From assembly GCA_963791945.1 (NCBI GenBank), contig CAWBUD010000002.1, positions 1,178,001 to 1,242,000 on the forward strand: 64,000 bases of DNA, written 5' to 3'. A program made the position numbers and the translations under genes. Position 1 is the first letter of the stretch. Every line of letters starts with the position of its first letter. The notes below the pieces were generated by a model. The model did no database searches. It was not told where the DNA came from and saw nothing but the letters and a program-made list of their open reading frames with translations. Positions 47,918-59,412 of this stretch are shown here, piece by piece. The stretch is from PALSA-1003 sp963791945 (GTDB lineage: Bacteria > Pseudomonadota > Gammaproteobacteria > Burkholderiales > Casimicrobiaceae).

Positions 47918-48238
47918 ATGACAGCCATCGACTCGTGGGTGGACGCCGAACCGGGCGTTCGACGGAGGATCCTCCAGGCGCAGGGCCGATTGATGCTCAT
48001 GGAAGTGCAGTTCGCGGCGGGTGCCGCGGGATACGAGCACCACCACGTCCACGAACAGATCAGCTATTGCGTCACGGGACGCTTCGAATACTCGCTCGAT
48101 GGCACGATCCACCTGCTGTCATCGGGCGAGTCCATCTACGTGCCGAGCAACGCCCGCCATGGCGCCAAGGCGCTGGAGCCGGGCACCCTGCTCGACGTAT
48201 TCACTCCGCTGCGCGAGGATCTGCTTCCGCGCGGCTAG
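47918..48238 (+). CDS. Small cupin-domain protein
   Basis: This 106-residue protein is a single cupin domain. The metal-binding motif appears as YEHHHVHEQISYCVTGRFEYSLDG (~39-62) and the second motif as LSSGESIYVPSNARHGAKALEPGTLLDVFTP (in part). It ends the LIV/beta-oxidation operon, 32 bases after thiolase. Such proteins can be dioxygenase-like, isomerase-like or sensory; its substrate is unknown. Confidence 0.85.
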   Translation: MTAIDSWVDAEPGVRRRILQAQGRLMLMEVQFAAGAAGYEHHHVHEQISYCVTGRFEYSLDGTIHLLSSGESIYVPSNARHGAKALEPGTLLDVFTPLREDLLPRG

Positions 48239-48337
48239 ACTTGCCGTGTCTGAAAGGCACGAACGCCGGATGTAGATCCAAGTCTATTTCGAACTGCCGT
48301 TCGACGCGGCGGTCGCTACCTAACTTGCTTCGGCAAC

Positions 48338-50279
48338 TCAGATCTCGATCCGCGTTCCAAGCTCCACGACGCGGTTGGGCGGAATGTTGAAGAAATCCGT
48401 GACGCTCGCCGGCATTGCGCGCCATGGCGGAGAAAACCAGGTCCCGCCACAGTGCCAGCCCGCGGGCGCGGCCAGCCGGCACGATCTTCTCGCGCGACAG
48501 GAAATACGAGACGTCCATCGGTTCGAGCTGCAGGCCGTGCCGGCCGCATAGCTCGAGAGCGCGCGCCACGTCGGGCTGCTCCATGAAGCCGTATCGCGCA
48601 TTAACGCGCCAGCAGTCGTGCGGCAGACGCTCGCACGCGACGCGCTCTTCGGGCTCCACCCACGGCACGTCGCGGAACTCGACCGTCATGAAGACGTTCC
48701 GCTCGTGCAGGACCTTGTAGTGCTTGAGGCTGTGGAGCAGCGCGATTGGTGTCGCATCCGGCGCCGAGGTCAGGAAGACCGCGGTGCCGGGCGACCCGCT
48801 GCGGAGGCGACACGAAAAGCGATTGAGGAAAGCCGTCCAGTGGCGGCGACGAGCCGCAGCAGGCTGCTCGAGCAGCGTCTCGCGGCCGCGCCGCCAAGTG
48901 ACCATGATCGTGAACACCAGCGCGCCCAGGGCCAGCGGGAACCAGCCGCCCTCGAGCACCTTGTGCATGGCGGCCGCGAAGAACACGACGTCGACCAGCG
49001 CGAAGAACGCGGTGGCGAGCACGCACAGCCACAGCGGATAGCGCCACCCGTAGCGCAGCACGAAGAACGTCAGCAGGGTGGTGACGAGCATCGTGCCCAT
49101 CACCGCGACGCCATACGCCGAGGCGAGCCGCGATGGAGCTGCCGAACCCGACGCACCGCGCGCGAGCACCACGCCAGAGCAGGATCCAGTTCACCGCCGG
49201 CACGTAGATCTGGCCCGATCGCTCGTCGCGGAGGTGTGCCGGATCGGCATGCGCGGCAGGTAGCCCAGCTGGATCGCCTGCTGCGTCATCGAGTACGCGC
49301 CGGAGATCGTCGCCTGCGAGGCGATGACCGTCGCTGCGGTCGCGAGCACCACCATCGGATAGAGCGCCCACGCGCGGATAGGCGAGGTAGAACGGGTTCG
49401 CGATGCGCAGCCGGGTCGGCGATGAGCAGCGCGCCCTGGCCGAAGTAGTTGAGCACCAGCGCCGGGGCAACGATGCCGAACCACGCGAGCCGGATGGCGC
49501 GCTTGCCGAAATGGCCCATGTCCGCGTACAGCGCCTCGGCGCCGGTGATCGCGAGCAGCACCGAGCCGAGCACGACGAACGACGCGAAGCCGTGCCCGGT
49601 CGACGAAATGCAGCGCATGCGTCGGATCGAGCGCCTTCAGGATCGCCGGCGCCTTGGCGATATTCCACGACGCCGACCGACGCCAAGCGAGACGAACCAC
49701 AGCGCGCATATCGGCCCGAAGAGCAGGCCGACCACGCCGGTGCCATGGCGCTGGATCGCGAACAGCGCAATCGAGGATGCCGGCCGAGATCGGCACGACA
49801 TACGGCTTGAAGGCGGACGGTGCCGACCTCGAGACCTTCGACCGCCGAGAGCACCGAGATCGCCGGGCGTGAGCACGGCGTCGCCGTAGAAGAGCGACGC
49901 GCCGAACACGCCGATCAGCGAGCAGCGTCGACCGCGAGCCGCGGTCGGTCTCGTACGGACGCGGTGGCGAGCGCGAGCAGCGCCATGATGCCGCCTTCGC
50001 CGCGATTGTCGGCGCGCAGCACGAGCGTCACGTACTTGAGCGAGACGACGATCATCAGCGCCCAGAAGATCGCCGATATGCCGCCGAGGATGTTTTCCGG
50101 CGTCAGCGCGAATGCCGTGCTCGGGATTGAAGGTTTCCTTCGCCGCGTAGAGCGGGCTCGTGCCGATATCGCCGTAGACGACGCCCAGGGCGAGCAGCGC
50201 AAGCCCAGCGTCGCCCGCCGCGGCGCGCGTTTACTTGCGTCGGTCCGCCCACCCTGGCCGCGGGCTCGATCGCACTCAT
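48338..50279 (-). pseudogene. kup: K+ uptake permease Kup, multiply frameshifted
   Basis: Pieces of a KUP/HAK-type low-affinity K+/H+ symporter lie in order but in changing frames. These are GVVYGDIGTSPLYAAKETFNPEHGI, LTPENILGGISAIFWALMIVVSLKYVTLVLRADN (in part), GVFGASLFYGDAVLTP, ISVLSAVEGLEVG, QIYVPAVNWILL, ASAYGVAVMGTMLVTTLLTFFVLRYGW and the C-terminal ALWRDLVFSAMARNA plus SVTDFFNIPPNRVVELGTRIEI (in part). At least ten small indels are needed to join them. The protein fragments are well conserved and have no random stop accumulation, so sequence error is more likely than ancient decay. Start ATG at 50279, stop at 48338; the span fits one full-length Kup. Confidence 0.88.
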
Positions 50280-50850
50280 TGCGTGGAAAACATGGGGCGG
50301 TTGCGGAGTCGCCGGGGGCGAGGCGACCCGAATTCTACTGTACAAACGCCCTTATCGAACGTTACGAACGTCTGCGGCCAATCCTCCACAGCCAGGCAAT
50401 TAGGCGCATCGGTGTGGAGCGATCATCGAACGTCACCCGCGTGAGGTCGCGTTGACGGGACATCCCCACGCTCTTCCCAATGGTCCCGGAGTGATGCTTC
50501 GAGTCTCGCTCGGGATAGATCTCGACGTCCCGTGGAATAGCTTTCGCGCCGGGGATGCCCAGGTACGCGTCTTCTCGAACCTCAAAGCGTGCCATCGCCG
50601 CGAACAGCAGCCACCGCCAGTGGCTCATTCGCTGGCTTTCGACAGGCAGCGAGTCTGAGTGCCCAGATGCATCGTCTGGACCGCGAGTCGCCGGTGCCCG
50701 AAATTCCATCGGGTCAACATACGATGCGCCCAGTAAAGAACTTATAAAGACCCGGCTTCACGACATAAACGCCGCGTAAACATACGGACGAACTCGCCTC
50801 GCCGGCAGGCCGGAGGATTATCCAGATCGTAAGTCGTATCGAGCGCGGCG
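50280..50850. other. Region upstream of kup and downstream of kdpE, no gene recognised
   Basis: These 571 bases should contain the kup promoter. A minus-strand open frame (50,362-50,709) has a short passage that looks protein-like (FEVREDAYLGIPGAKAIPRDVEIYP), but its codon use is mixed and I cannot tie it to a family. The stretch ends with GTAAA/TATAAAG-rich sequence at 50,740-50,790, similar to the motif noted upstream of kdp. Confidence 0.35.
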
Positions 50851-51544
50851 CTACGGAACAAGCCGATAGCCGATCGCGGTTTCGGTCACGAGATGCTTGG
50901 GCTGCGCAGGGTCGTCTTCGAGCTTTTGTCGCAGGTGGGCCATGTGAATGCGCACATAGTGCCCCTGATCGACGTAGGCAGGCCCCCACACTTCGCGCAG
51001 GATCTGGCGATGCGTCAGTACTCTTCCGAGGTTGGCGATCATCACCGAGAGGAGTCGATACTCGATGGGAGTGAGATGCACGTCTTCGCTTACGCTTGCG
51101 AACGAGCCGCTTCTCCTGATCGACTTCCACGTCGCCGAACCGGAAGACCGGCCCATCCCTGGGACCTGTCCCGACTTTCCTTCTCAGGACGGCGCGCACT
51201 CGGGCGAGCAGCTCGCCTACCCCAAACGGTTTGGTAAGGTAGTCATCGGCGCCCGCATCGAGCGCCTCGATCTTGTCGGTCTCGTTGACGCGCGCAGAGA
51301 GCACAATCACGGGAACAGCGGACCATCCACGGACATCCCGAATAAAGTCGATGCCGTCCCCATCGGGAAGACCGAGGTCGAGAATCACCACGTCCGGCTT
51401 GCGGGTTCCGGCTTCGATGAGCCCCTGCTTGACCGTTTCCGCCTCGAAGACGCGCCAATCTTCGTTTTCCAAAGCGGCGCGTACGAAGCGCCGGATCTGC
51501 AGCTCATCCTCGACCAGGACGGCAACGGATGCGGGCTCGGTCAC
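50851..51544 (-). pseudogene. kdpE: Response regulator KdpE, one frameshift
   Basis: This is the OmpR-type regulator of the kdp operon. The receiver domain has LVEDELQIRRFVRAALE, the phospho-acceptor Asp in VVILDLGLPDGDGIDFI (~56), VIVLSAR and DYLTKPFGVGELLARVR. The winged-helix domain is SEDVHLTPIEYRLLSVMIANLGRVLTHRQILREVWGPAYV (in parts) and ends TAIGYRLVP. The two parts are in different frames; the shift is near 51,095-51,105 in GCAAGCGTAAGCG. The span of 694 bases is not a multiple of three. Length is otherwise normal (about 231 codons). It lies 12 bases after kdpD. Confidence 0.88.
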
Positions 51545-51556
51545 TTCACCGGCCGA

Positions 51557-54275
51557 TCACGTTGTGCCCGTCGCCGCCGTGGCCTCGACCACGGTGGCGG
51601 GGGGAGTTCCAAGGGGCAGGGTGAAGCAGAATCGAGCTCCCCCGCCGGGATTGTCCTCGGCCCAGATTTTTCCTCGATGGGCTTCGACAATGGCCCGGCT
51701 GATTGCGAGTCCCAAGCCCACGCCGGGTGTCGCCGATTCGCGCGAACCGCGAGTGAATTTCTCGAAGATCGCTTCATGTTGCCCTTGCGATACACCCGGG
51801 CCGCTGTCACTAACGGTGACGAGCAGTTGGTCTCCCGACGCTTCGGCCGCGACGCGGATAGCCGTTCCCTCGGGTGTGTACTTGCCGGCATTCTCGAACA
51901 GGTTATAGAGCACGCGCTCGATCAACGAGGCATCGAATTCGACCAGCGGCAAGTCCCGCGGCAGGGCAACCTCGACTCGATGGCGAATGAGCGCCGGCTG
52001 GGCCGCCTTGAGCGCACTGCCGACCACCTCTTCGACAGACTGCCATTCGCGACGGAGCTTCACGTCCCCGCTCTGGATGCGGGCCATATCGAGCAGATTA
52101 TTGACCAGTGCACTCATACGCCGCGCCTGCTCCGCGATGGCTCGCGCGGTTTCGCGCTGCGCGCCCGTGAGCTCGGGTTTCGTCAGCTCGAGCCACTCGG
52201 CCAGCCCGACCAGCGCGGCGAGAGGCGTGCGCAGGTCGTGCGAGAGCGCGGACAGCAACGAATTGCGCAAGCGCTCCGATTCCATGCGGATCAGCGCCTG
52301 CTGCGCTACCTCGACATAGTGTACACGCTCGAGCGCGATCGCGGCCAATGCCGCAAAGGTATCCAAGTGGCGCTGCTGCTCGGGGATCATCAGCACACGG
52401 CGGTTAGCCGCCTTGATCGCGAGCACGCCCCGCGTCCGCATGGGCGCACGCAGCGGTAGGTATAGAAACTCACTGTCCGGGAAGCGTGTCCGTACCGACG
52501 CCGGCCGGCTGCGACTTGTCATACGCCCACTGCGCCGCCGCCCGGGCGTCTATGCTCAGTGCGAATCCAGCGGCCGCAGGAAGTTGGAGCCGGTTCTCCT
52601 GATCGGGCACCAGGATCGCTACCTTGGCTTGAAAGGTCCTCTCGATAAACTTCGTCGCGGCCTCCACGACTTGCTCGGTTTGCAGCAGGCTCGACATGTC
52701 CCGTGCGAACTCGTAAAGCGCGCGGGCACGCTCCTCTCGATAGGAGGCGATGCGTGCCTGATAGCGAAGCCCGGCGGTCATCTGCCCAGTGATGAGCGCG
52801 ACTGCCAGCATCACCACAAACGTCAGCAGATACTGGATGTCGGTGACGGCAAAGGAGAACCGCGGCGGCACGAAAAAGAAGTCGAAGCTCGCAACACTCA
52901 CCAAGGCAGCCATGACCGCCGGGCCACGTCCGAACTTGACCGCGACGAGCACGACCGTGAGCAGGAACAGCATCACAATGTTGGCGAGATCGAAATAGAG
53001 GCGCAGCGGGGTCGCCACGAGCGTGGTGACAGTACAGGAGACCAGCGTCCACACATAGGCCAGTCGCTTAGTGACACGTCGCGGATCTTCCGCAGCCTCT
53101 GCCACAGCACTCGAGCTGGGTTCTGCAGCAGCCGGCATTTCACCGCGGCCGATTTCGATGACATCGATATCGGGTGCAAGCTTGCCAACGCGCCGAGCAG
53201 TGCCGAGCGACCAAGGCCAGGTACGCTTCGCATGCGTGCGGCCCACCACTACCTTCGATAAATTGTGCGTATGCGCGTAGTCGATGACCGCAGCGGCTGG
53301 GTCGCTGCTGGACAGAATCGCTGTCTTCGCGCCGAGATCCTGCGCGAGTTTCAACGTCTTCAGAATCCGCTCGCGTTCGGCTGCCGGCAGGCGCTGCAGC
53401 GCGGGCGTCTCGACATAGACGGCGGTCCATTCGATATCGAGCTGATTGGCGAGCCGCGCCGAACTCCTTACGATATGCTCCCCTCCTGGATCGGGGCCGA
53501 TGCAGCAAAGCAACGATGCCTCGGTCTTCCAGATGCGTTCAATCGCCTTGTCGGTGCGATAGGCCTGAACGTCTTCCTCGACCCGATCGGCCGTGCGGCG
53601 CAGCGCGAGCTCGCGCAGCGCCATGAGGTTGCCCTTGCGGAAAAAGTTGCCGGCGGCGCGCTCGATCTGCTCGGGAATGTAGACCTTGCCCGCCTTGAGA
53701 CGCGCGAGCAATTCGTCCGCCGGGATGTCGACGAGAACGACGTCATCGGCCTCATCGAAGAACGTGTCGGGTACGGTCTCCCACACCCGTATGCCGGTGA
53801 TGCCGCCGACTACGTCATTCAGGCTCTCGAGATGCTGGACATTGAGCGTTGTGAACACATCGATGCCGGCAGTCAGGAGCTCGTCGATGTCCTGCCAGCG
53901 TTTCGGATGCCGCGCCCCCGGCGCATTCGTGTGCGCGAGTTCGTCGACAAGGATCAGCGCGGGATGCCGCGCAAGCGCAGCGTCGAGGTTGAATTCCCTG
54001 ACCGATGCACCTTGGACGTCGAGCACCAGCGGCGGGAGCTGCTCGAGTCCCTCGAGCAGCGCCGCCGTTTCTACGCGGCCGTGCGTCTCGAGGAACCCTA
54101 CGACTACGTCAGTGCCCGTGCGGCGCAAAGCCTGCGCTGCGAGCAGCATGGCATAGGTCTTGCCAACGCCCGCCGAGGCGCCAAAGAAGATCTTCAGCCG
54201 ACCGCGCTCGGCGCGCGCCTCCTGTGCCTTGAGTTCGGCGAGCAGTTGATCAGGGTCCGGGCGCTGCTTTTCCAT
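51557..54275 (-). pseudogene. kdpD: Sensor histidine kinase KdpD, one frameshift in a GGG run
   Basis: This ~905-residue turgor/K+ sensor has all its domains. The N-terminal KdpD domain has Walker A FFGASAGVGKTYAM (~30-43) and VDELAHTNAPG. A universal-stress-like domain follows (~250-375; SKVVVGRTHAKRTWP), then four membrane helices (~410-500), a GAF region, and the kinase core with the phospho-acceptor His in LLSALSHDLRTPLAALVG, LFENAGKYTPEG and GVGLGLAISRAIVEAHRG. The frame changes once at GGG 52,479-52,481; deleting one G restores LPDSEFLYLPLRAP. This is the sort of change expected from a homopolymer error. EIIA-Ntr is known to modulate KdpD in E. coli. Confidence 0.9.
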
Positions 54276-54277
54276 CG

Positions 54278-54896
54278 CTATGGCGGCCTTCGACAGCCAG
54301 AAGGCAACCGCACCCTTCTACGTGTGACCCCGTCGAGCGCGATGTTGAGCTTGACCACGTTGACCCGCGGCTCGCCGAGAAGCCGAGTGCGCACCCTGGG
54401 TCGCCTGGTGCGAGCATCGCGGACGCGTTCGGGAGATAGGCCGCGGGCCTTGGCAACACGCGCAACCTGATATTCCGCGGCGGCAACGCTGATATGCGGG
54501 TCGAGGCCGCTGCCGGACGCGGTGACGAGATCGACGGGCACCGGCGCCTTGTTGTCCGGGTCGGCGTCGCGCAGCGCCTTAATGCGATCCGTCACGGCGT
54601 CCGCCAGCGCTGGGTTGCGCGGCCCCTGGTTGGAGCCCGACGAGCTTGCACCGTTGTAGGGCTGCGGCGAGGTCGCGGACGGCCGGCTCCAGAAGTACTT
54701 CGGGTCGTCGAACGGCTGGCCGATGAGCTCCGAGCCCAGCGTCTTGCCGTTCTACGACGATCAGGCTGCCGTTGGCCGCGTGCGGGAATGCGACCTGCGC
54801 GATGCCCGTGAACGACCAGCGGATAGACGACGCCGGTCAGCACCGTCAGAACAGCAGCATCCGCAGCGCGGGAATGACTTCAGAGAAGGCGAACAT
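54278..54896 (-). pseudogene. kdpC: K+-transporting ATPase subunit KdpC, multiply frameshifted
   Basis: Ordered fragments of KdpC are visible: FAFSEVIPALRMLL then LTGVVYPLVV, GSLIVV and KTLGSELIGQPFDDPKYFWSRPSATSPQPYNGASSSGSNQGP in other frames, then TDRIKALRDADPDNKAPVPVDLVTASGSGLDPHIS (in parts), AAEYQVARVAKARGL, and GEPRVNVVKLNIALD near the end. At least four indels are needed. KdpC is a single-pass membrane subunit that stabilises the KdpFABC complex. It lies between kdpB and kdpD in the usual order. Confidence 0.87.
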
Positions 54897-54910
54897 CGAT
54901 GTTCTCCACG

Positions 54911-56999
54911 TTACGCGAGATGCGCGGCGGCGAGCAGCATGTCGATCAACTTGATGCCGACGAACGGCAGCAGAATGCCGCCGACGCCGTAGATCAGCAT
55001 GTTCCGGCGCAGGATCGGGCCGGCGCCGACTGGCCGATATTTCACGCCCTTGAGCGCCAGCGGGATCAGGGCCGGGAATGATCAGCGCGTTGAAGATCAC
55101 GGCCGACAGGATGGCGCTGTTCGGCGTGGCGAGGTGCATCACGTTCAGCGCATCGAGCACCGGATAGGTGCTGGCGAACGCCGCCGGAATGATCGCGAAG
55201 TATTTGGCAACGTCGTTGGCGATGGAAAAGGTCGTCAGCGCCCCGCGCGTCATCAGCAGCTGCTTGCCGATCTCGACGATCTCGATCAGCTTGGTCGGGT
55301 TGGAGTCGAGGTCAACCATGTTGCCGGCTTCTTTGGCCGCCTGGGTGCCGCTGTTCATCACCACCGCGACATCGGCCTGCGCCAGCGCCGGCGCATCGTT
55401 GGTGCCGTCGCCGGTCATCGCCACCAGCTTGCCTTCGGCCTGGATGCTGCGAATCAGCTTGAGCTTGGCTTCGGGGTTGATTTCAGCGACAAAGTCATCG
55501 ACGCCCGCTTCGGCCGCGATCGACGCCGCCGTGAGCTTGTTGTCCCCGGTGATCATGATCGTGCGGATGCCCATCTTGCGCAGTTCGGCGAAGCGCTCCT
55601 TGATGTGCGTCTTGACGATGTCCTTCAGTTCGACCACGCCGAGAACGTGCGCGCCCTCGGCCACGACCAGCGGCGTCGAGCCGCGACGGGCGACGTCTTC
55701 GACGCGCGTGGTTATTTCCGCGTCGATGCGCCCGCCCATCGGAACGATCCAGTCACGTACTGCGTCGATCGCACCCTTGCGCAGTTCGCGGCCGTCGAAA
55801 TTGACACCGCTCATCCGCGTCTGCGCCGAGAACGGGACGATGGTGAACTTGCCTGGCTCCAGCTTCGGCGGGACGATGCCATAGGCGCGCTTGAGTATGC
55901 ACGACGATGCTCTTGCCCTCGGGGGTCTCGTCGCCTAGCGAGGCGAGCAGCGTCGGCTTCGGCGAGCTGCTGCGCCGTGACGCCGGCGACCGGAAAGAGC
56001 GCCGACGCCTGCCGATTACCGAAGGTGATCGTTCCGGTCTTGTCGAGCAACAGCACGTCGCAATCGCCCGCCGCTTCGACGGCGCGGCCCGAGGTCGCGA
56101 TGACGTTGGCGCGCATCATCCGGCCCATGCCGGCGACGCCGATCGCGGAGAGCAGGCCGCCGATCGTCGTCGGAATCAGGCAAACCAGCAGCGCGACCAG
56201 CACGGTAATCGTCACCGGCGTGCCCGCCTTGGCAACCTCGACGCTGTAGAGCGAGTACGGCAACAGCGTCACTGTCGCGAGCAGGAATACCAGTGTCATC
56301 GCGACCAGCAGGATCGTCAACGCGATCTCGTTCGGGGTCTTCTGCCGCTTCGCGCCCTCGACCATGCCGATCATGCGGTCGAGGAAGGCTTCGCCCGGGT
56401 TGACGTTGATGCGCACGATGATCCAGTCCGACAAGACCAGCGTGCCTCCGGTCACGGAGTCGAAATCACTGCCGGCGGCGCGGATCACCGGCGCGCTCTC
56501 GCCGGTGATCGCGCTCTCGTTGATCGAGGCTGCGCCCTCGATCACTTCGCCGTCGCCCGGGATGAGATCTCCCTGTTCGACCAGCACGATGTCGCCCTTG
56601 CGCAGGCTGGCGGACGGCACCGCCGTCTGCGCGGCGCCGCGATCGGGCTTGGCGAGCTTCTTGGCTGTCGTGTCCCTGCGGGCGCTCTTGAGCGAGGCCG
56701 CCTGCGCCTTGCTGCGACCTTCCGCGATCGCTTCGGCGAAATTGGCGAACAGCAGCGTCACCCACAGCCAAAGCGTCACCGCGAGGATGAACCCTGCCGG
56801 CGCCTCGCCCTGGCCGACCGAGCGCCTGCATCCACAGGATCGTGGTCAGGATGCTGCCGATGTAGACGACGAACATCACCGGATTGCGCCATTGATAGCG
56901 GGGTGTCAGGCGCCGGAAGCTGTCGAGCAGCGCCGTCCTCATCAGATCGGGGCTGACGAACCAGGACAGTCCGCCTTGCTTTGCAGTCGCAGTCGACAT
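54911..56999 (-). pseudogene. kdpB: K+-transporting ATPase catalytic subunit KdpB, multiply frameshifted
   Basis: A P-type ATPase of about 695 residues, in several frames. N-terminus KQGGLSWFVSPDLMRTALLDSFRRLTPRYQWRNPVMFVVYIGS (in parts), actuator SINESAITGESAPVIRAAG, phosphorylation site LLLDKTGTITFGNRQAS (Asp in DKTGT), MITGDNKLTAASIAAEAGVDDF, hinge MTGDGTNDAPALAQADVAVVMNSG and C-terminal PFVGIKLIDMLLAAAHLA with a stop at 54911. Breaks are near 56,817, 55,905-55,935 and 55,070. All catalytic motifs are intact, which argues for a functional gene with sequence errors. Confidence 0.9.
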
Positions 57000-57024
57000 G
57001 GTCGATTCTTTCGAGTGCGCCGCG

Positions 57025-58839
57025 TTACTGGCCGGAATAGAGCAGGAGGTGCTCGACCACCGGCCCGAGCGCCAGCGCCGGCACGAACGTCAGCGCACCG
57101 ACGGTGATCACCGTGCCGATCAGCACGAAGACGAACAGCGGCGTGTGCGTCGGCAGCGTGCCCGCCGAGGCGGCACGCGCTTCGCGGCGGCGAACGCGCC
57201 CGCGAGCGCCAGCACGGGAATCGCCAGCCAGTAGCGGGCGAACCACATGCAGATGCCGAGCGCGATGTTGTAGAACGGCGTGTTGGCGCAGAGGCCGGCG
57301 AAGGCGCTGCCGTTGTTGTTGCTAGCCGACGAGAAGGCGTAGAGGATCTCCGAGAAGCCGTGCTCGCCGGGATTCGACACACCGGCCTTGCCGGCGTCGA
57401 GCATGACCGCGACCGCGGTGCCGCAGAGCACGAGCAGCGGCGGCAACAGGATCGCGATCGACGCCATCTTGATCTCGAACGCGCCGATCTTCTTGCCCAG
57501 ATACTCCGGCGTGCGCCCGATCATCAAGCCCGGCGATGAACACTGCGACGACCGCGAACATGATCATCCCGTAAAGCCCCGAGCCCACGCCGCCGAAGAT
57601 CACTTCGCCGAGCTGCATCAGCCACATCGGGATCAGTCCGCCCAGCGGCGTGAACGAGTCGTGCATCGAGTTGACCGAGCCGTTGGACGCGGCCGTCGTC
57701 GCCGTCGCCCAAAGCGCCGAGTTGGCGATGCCGAAGCGCACTTCCTTGCCTTCCATGTTGCCGCCTGGATGTTGGTCGCGCTCTGCGACCTGGTCCGCGC
57801 CGAGCTTGGTCGAGCACTGGGTTGCCGTGCTGCTCGAGCGCATAGGTCGGAGGCGAGCAACGCGACGAAGATGATCGTCATCGCCGCGAGGAGGGCCCAG
57901 CCCTGGCGCGTGTCGCCGACCATCCGGCCGAAGGTGTAGCAGAGCGCCGCCGGGATGAGCAGGATCGCCAGCACCTCGAGGAAGTTGGAAAGCGGCGTCG
58001 GGTTCTCCAGCGGATGCGCCGAGTTGACGTTGTAAGTAGCCGCCGCCGTTGGTGCCGAGCTGCTTGATCGCGATCTGCGAGGCGACCGGCCCGAGCGGGA
58101 TCGTCTGCTCGGTCGCGGTTGCCTTCTCCGTGACCGGGTTGCCCTTCTCGTCCTTGAGCGGCTGGCCGTCGGGGCCGGTCTTGGGGTTGTCGTAGGTCAC
58201 CGGCTGAGTCAGCGTGGCGGTCGCGTACTTGTCGAACGTCTGCGGCACGCCCTGCCAGACCAGCACCAGCGCGAGGACGAGCGACAGCGGCAACAGGATG
58301 TAGACGGTCGTGCGCGTCAGGTCGACCCAGAAGTTGCCGATGCCCTTGGCCTCCTTGCGCACGAAGCCGCGCACCAGCGCGACCAGCACGGCCATGCCGG
58401 TCGCGGCCGACACGAAGTTCTGCACGGCCAGCGCCGAGCATCTGGGTGAGATAGCTCATCGTGCGTCTCGCCGCCGTAGCCCTGCCAGTTGGTGTTGGTG
58501 GCGAAGCTCATCGCCGTGTTGAACGACGAGTCGGGCGTCACGGCCGCCATGGCCTGCGGGTTGAGCGGCAGCCATTGCTGCAGCCGCTGCAGCGCGTAGA
58601 CGACGAGCGCGCCGGCAGGTTGAACCACAGCATCGCCAGCGCGTAGCGCGTCCAGTGCATGTCTTCGTTCGGATCGATGCCGGCGCCGCGATAGATCAGG
58701 CGCTCGAGCGGTCCGCCGATCCGCTGTGCGGCGTAGGCCGCCCCTCGTAGACGGCGGCCATGTACGCCCCGAGCGGCTTCGCCAGCAGCAGCAGGACGAC
58801 GAGGTACAGGCCGAGTTGCAACCAACCCGAGGCGTTCAT
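57025..58839 (-). pseudogene. kdpA: K+-transporting ATPase K+-selective subunit KdpA, multiply frameshifted
   Basis: The ~600-residue channel-like subunit appears in several frames. It starts at ATG 58839 (NASGWLQLGLYLVVLLLLAKPLGAYMA in part, stop of kdpF overlapping). It contains the pore segments FNTAMSFATNTNWQGYGGE, IAIKQLGTNGGG, MEGKEVRFGIANSALWATATT and FSSASNNNGSAFAGL, and ends PALALGPVVEHLLLYSGQ at 57025. Breaks are seen around 57,530, 57,770-57,840, 58,030, 58,440 and 58,610-58,740. Selectivity-filter Gly residues are conserved. Confidence 0.9.
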
Positions 58840-58928
58840 TCGAAGATCTCCGGCTTGAACAGCGCGATGAGCAGATAAACGAAGATGCCGAGCGAGGCGA
58901 GCCCGCTCAGCCAGTAGACCCAGTTCAT
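58836..58928 (-). CDS. kdpF: KdpF small membrane subunit, 30 residues
   Basis: The frame encodes NWVYWLSGLASLGIFVYLLI followed by ALFKPEIFE, one membrane helix that is the typical KdpF sequence (LxYLLxALxxPE). KdpF is a lipid-like stabiliser of KdpFABC. Its stop overlaps the kdpA start (ATGA), the usual arrangement. It overlaps the upstream 38-residue ORF by four bases and has GGGAGG upstream. Intact. Confidence 0.9.
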   Translation of the reverse strand: MNWVYWLSGLASLGIFVYLLIALFKPEIFE

Positions 58929-59041
58929 GACTGGCCTCCCTTATCTCCGAGCAGGTTCGCGCAGAACCGTACCAGCCCCGCCGATCCAGCGAAGAACACC
59001 ACGATCAGCGCGACGAATATGACATCGATCAGCACGTCCAT
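58925..59041 (-). CDS. 38-residue membrane peptide at head of the kdp operon
   Basis: The frame starts ATG 59041 with GGGAG upstream and reads DVLIDVIFVALIVVFFAGSA, then GLVRFCANLLGDKGGQS. One membrane helix is followed by a short polar tail. Its stop overlaps kdpF, so it would be the first gene of the operon. Similar short ORFs occur upstream of kdpF in other betaproteobacteria in my recollection. It could be an extra small subunit or a regulatory peptide. Confidence 0.72.
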   Translation of the reverse strand: MDVLIDVIFVALIVVFFAGSAGLVRFCANLLGDKGGQS

Positions 59042-59100
59042 AGGTCGCTCCCTTTGGTCGCGAATCCTGGGCTAAATCGAGCAATCATATGTCGATGCGG

Positions 59101-59148
59101 GTTAAGTTTTCGTAAATGCTTCGCAACAAGGCGTAAAGATCGTGTAAA
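59101..59148 (-). promoter_or_regulatory. Phased TTTAC direct repeats upstream of the kdp operon (candidate KdpE sites)
   Basis: Read on the kdp strand, TTTAC occurs at 59,144-59,148, 59,132-59,136 and 59,112-59,116, with a related TTAAC at 59,101-59,105. Spacings are 12, 20 and 11 bases, close to whole helical turns. E. coli KdpE binds a T-rich site containing TTTAC-like repeats upstream of kdpFABC. The block lies 60-108 bases before the first operon start. The rest of 59,042-59,412 shows no gene. Confidence 0.55.
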
Positions 59149-59412
59149 GGCCAACGCTTCGATCCCAGAACCGGGGCGCTCGCGAAGCCCAATGACAATG
59201 GCGCCGCGTCCGGGTGGCCGTTCGACAAACGGGCGCGAGGGGCCGGCATGCGACCTGTTCGTGCCCCGCGCCGGCTTATCGCAGACCTCTCCCGAGCGTG
59301 ACTTGCCGATTCAGATTCGGTCTGAGCGGGCTTCCATCCCATTCACGGGGCATCCTTTGCCCGGCTTCCTCGTAGTTGCTCTCCTCGGATGCCGCCGCCT
59401 GCCCCGCCTGAC

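Noticed and set aside
50362..50709. Minus-strand 115-codon frame between kup and kdpE
   Set aside because: A short stretch looks protein-like, but third-position GC is weak, no family is recognised and no good ribosome site is seen.
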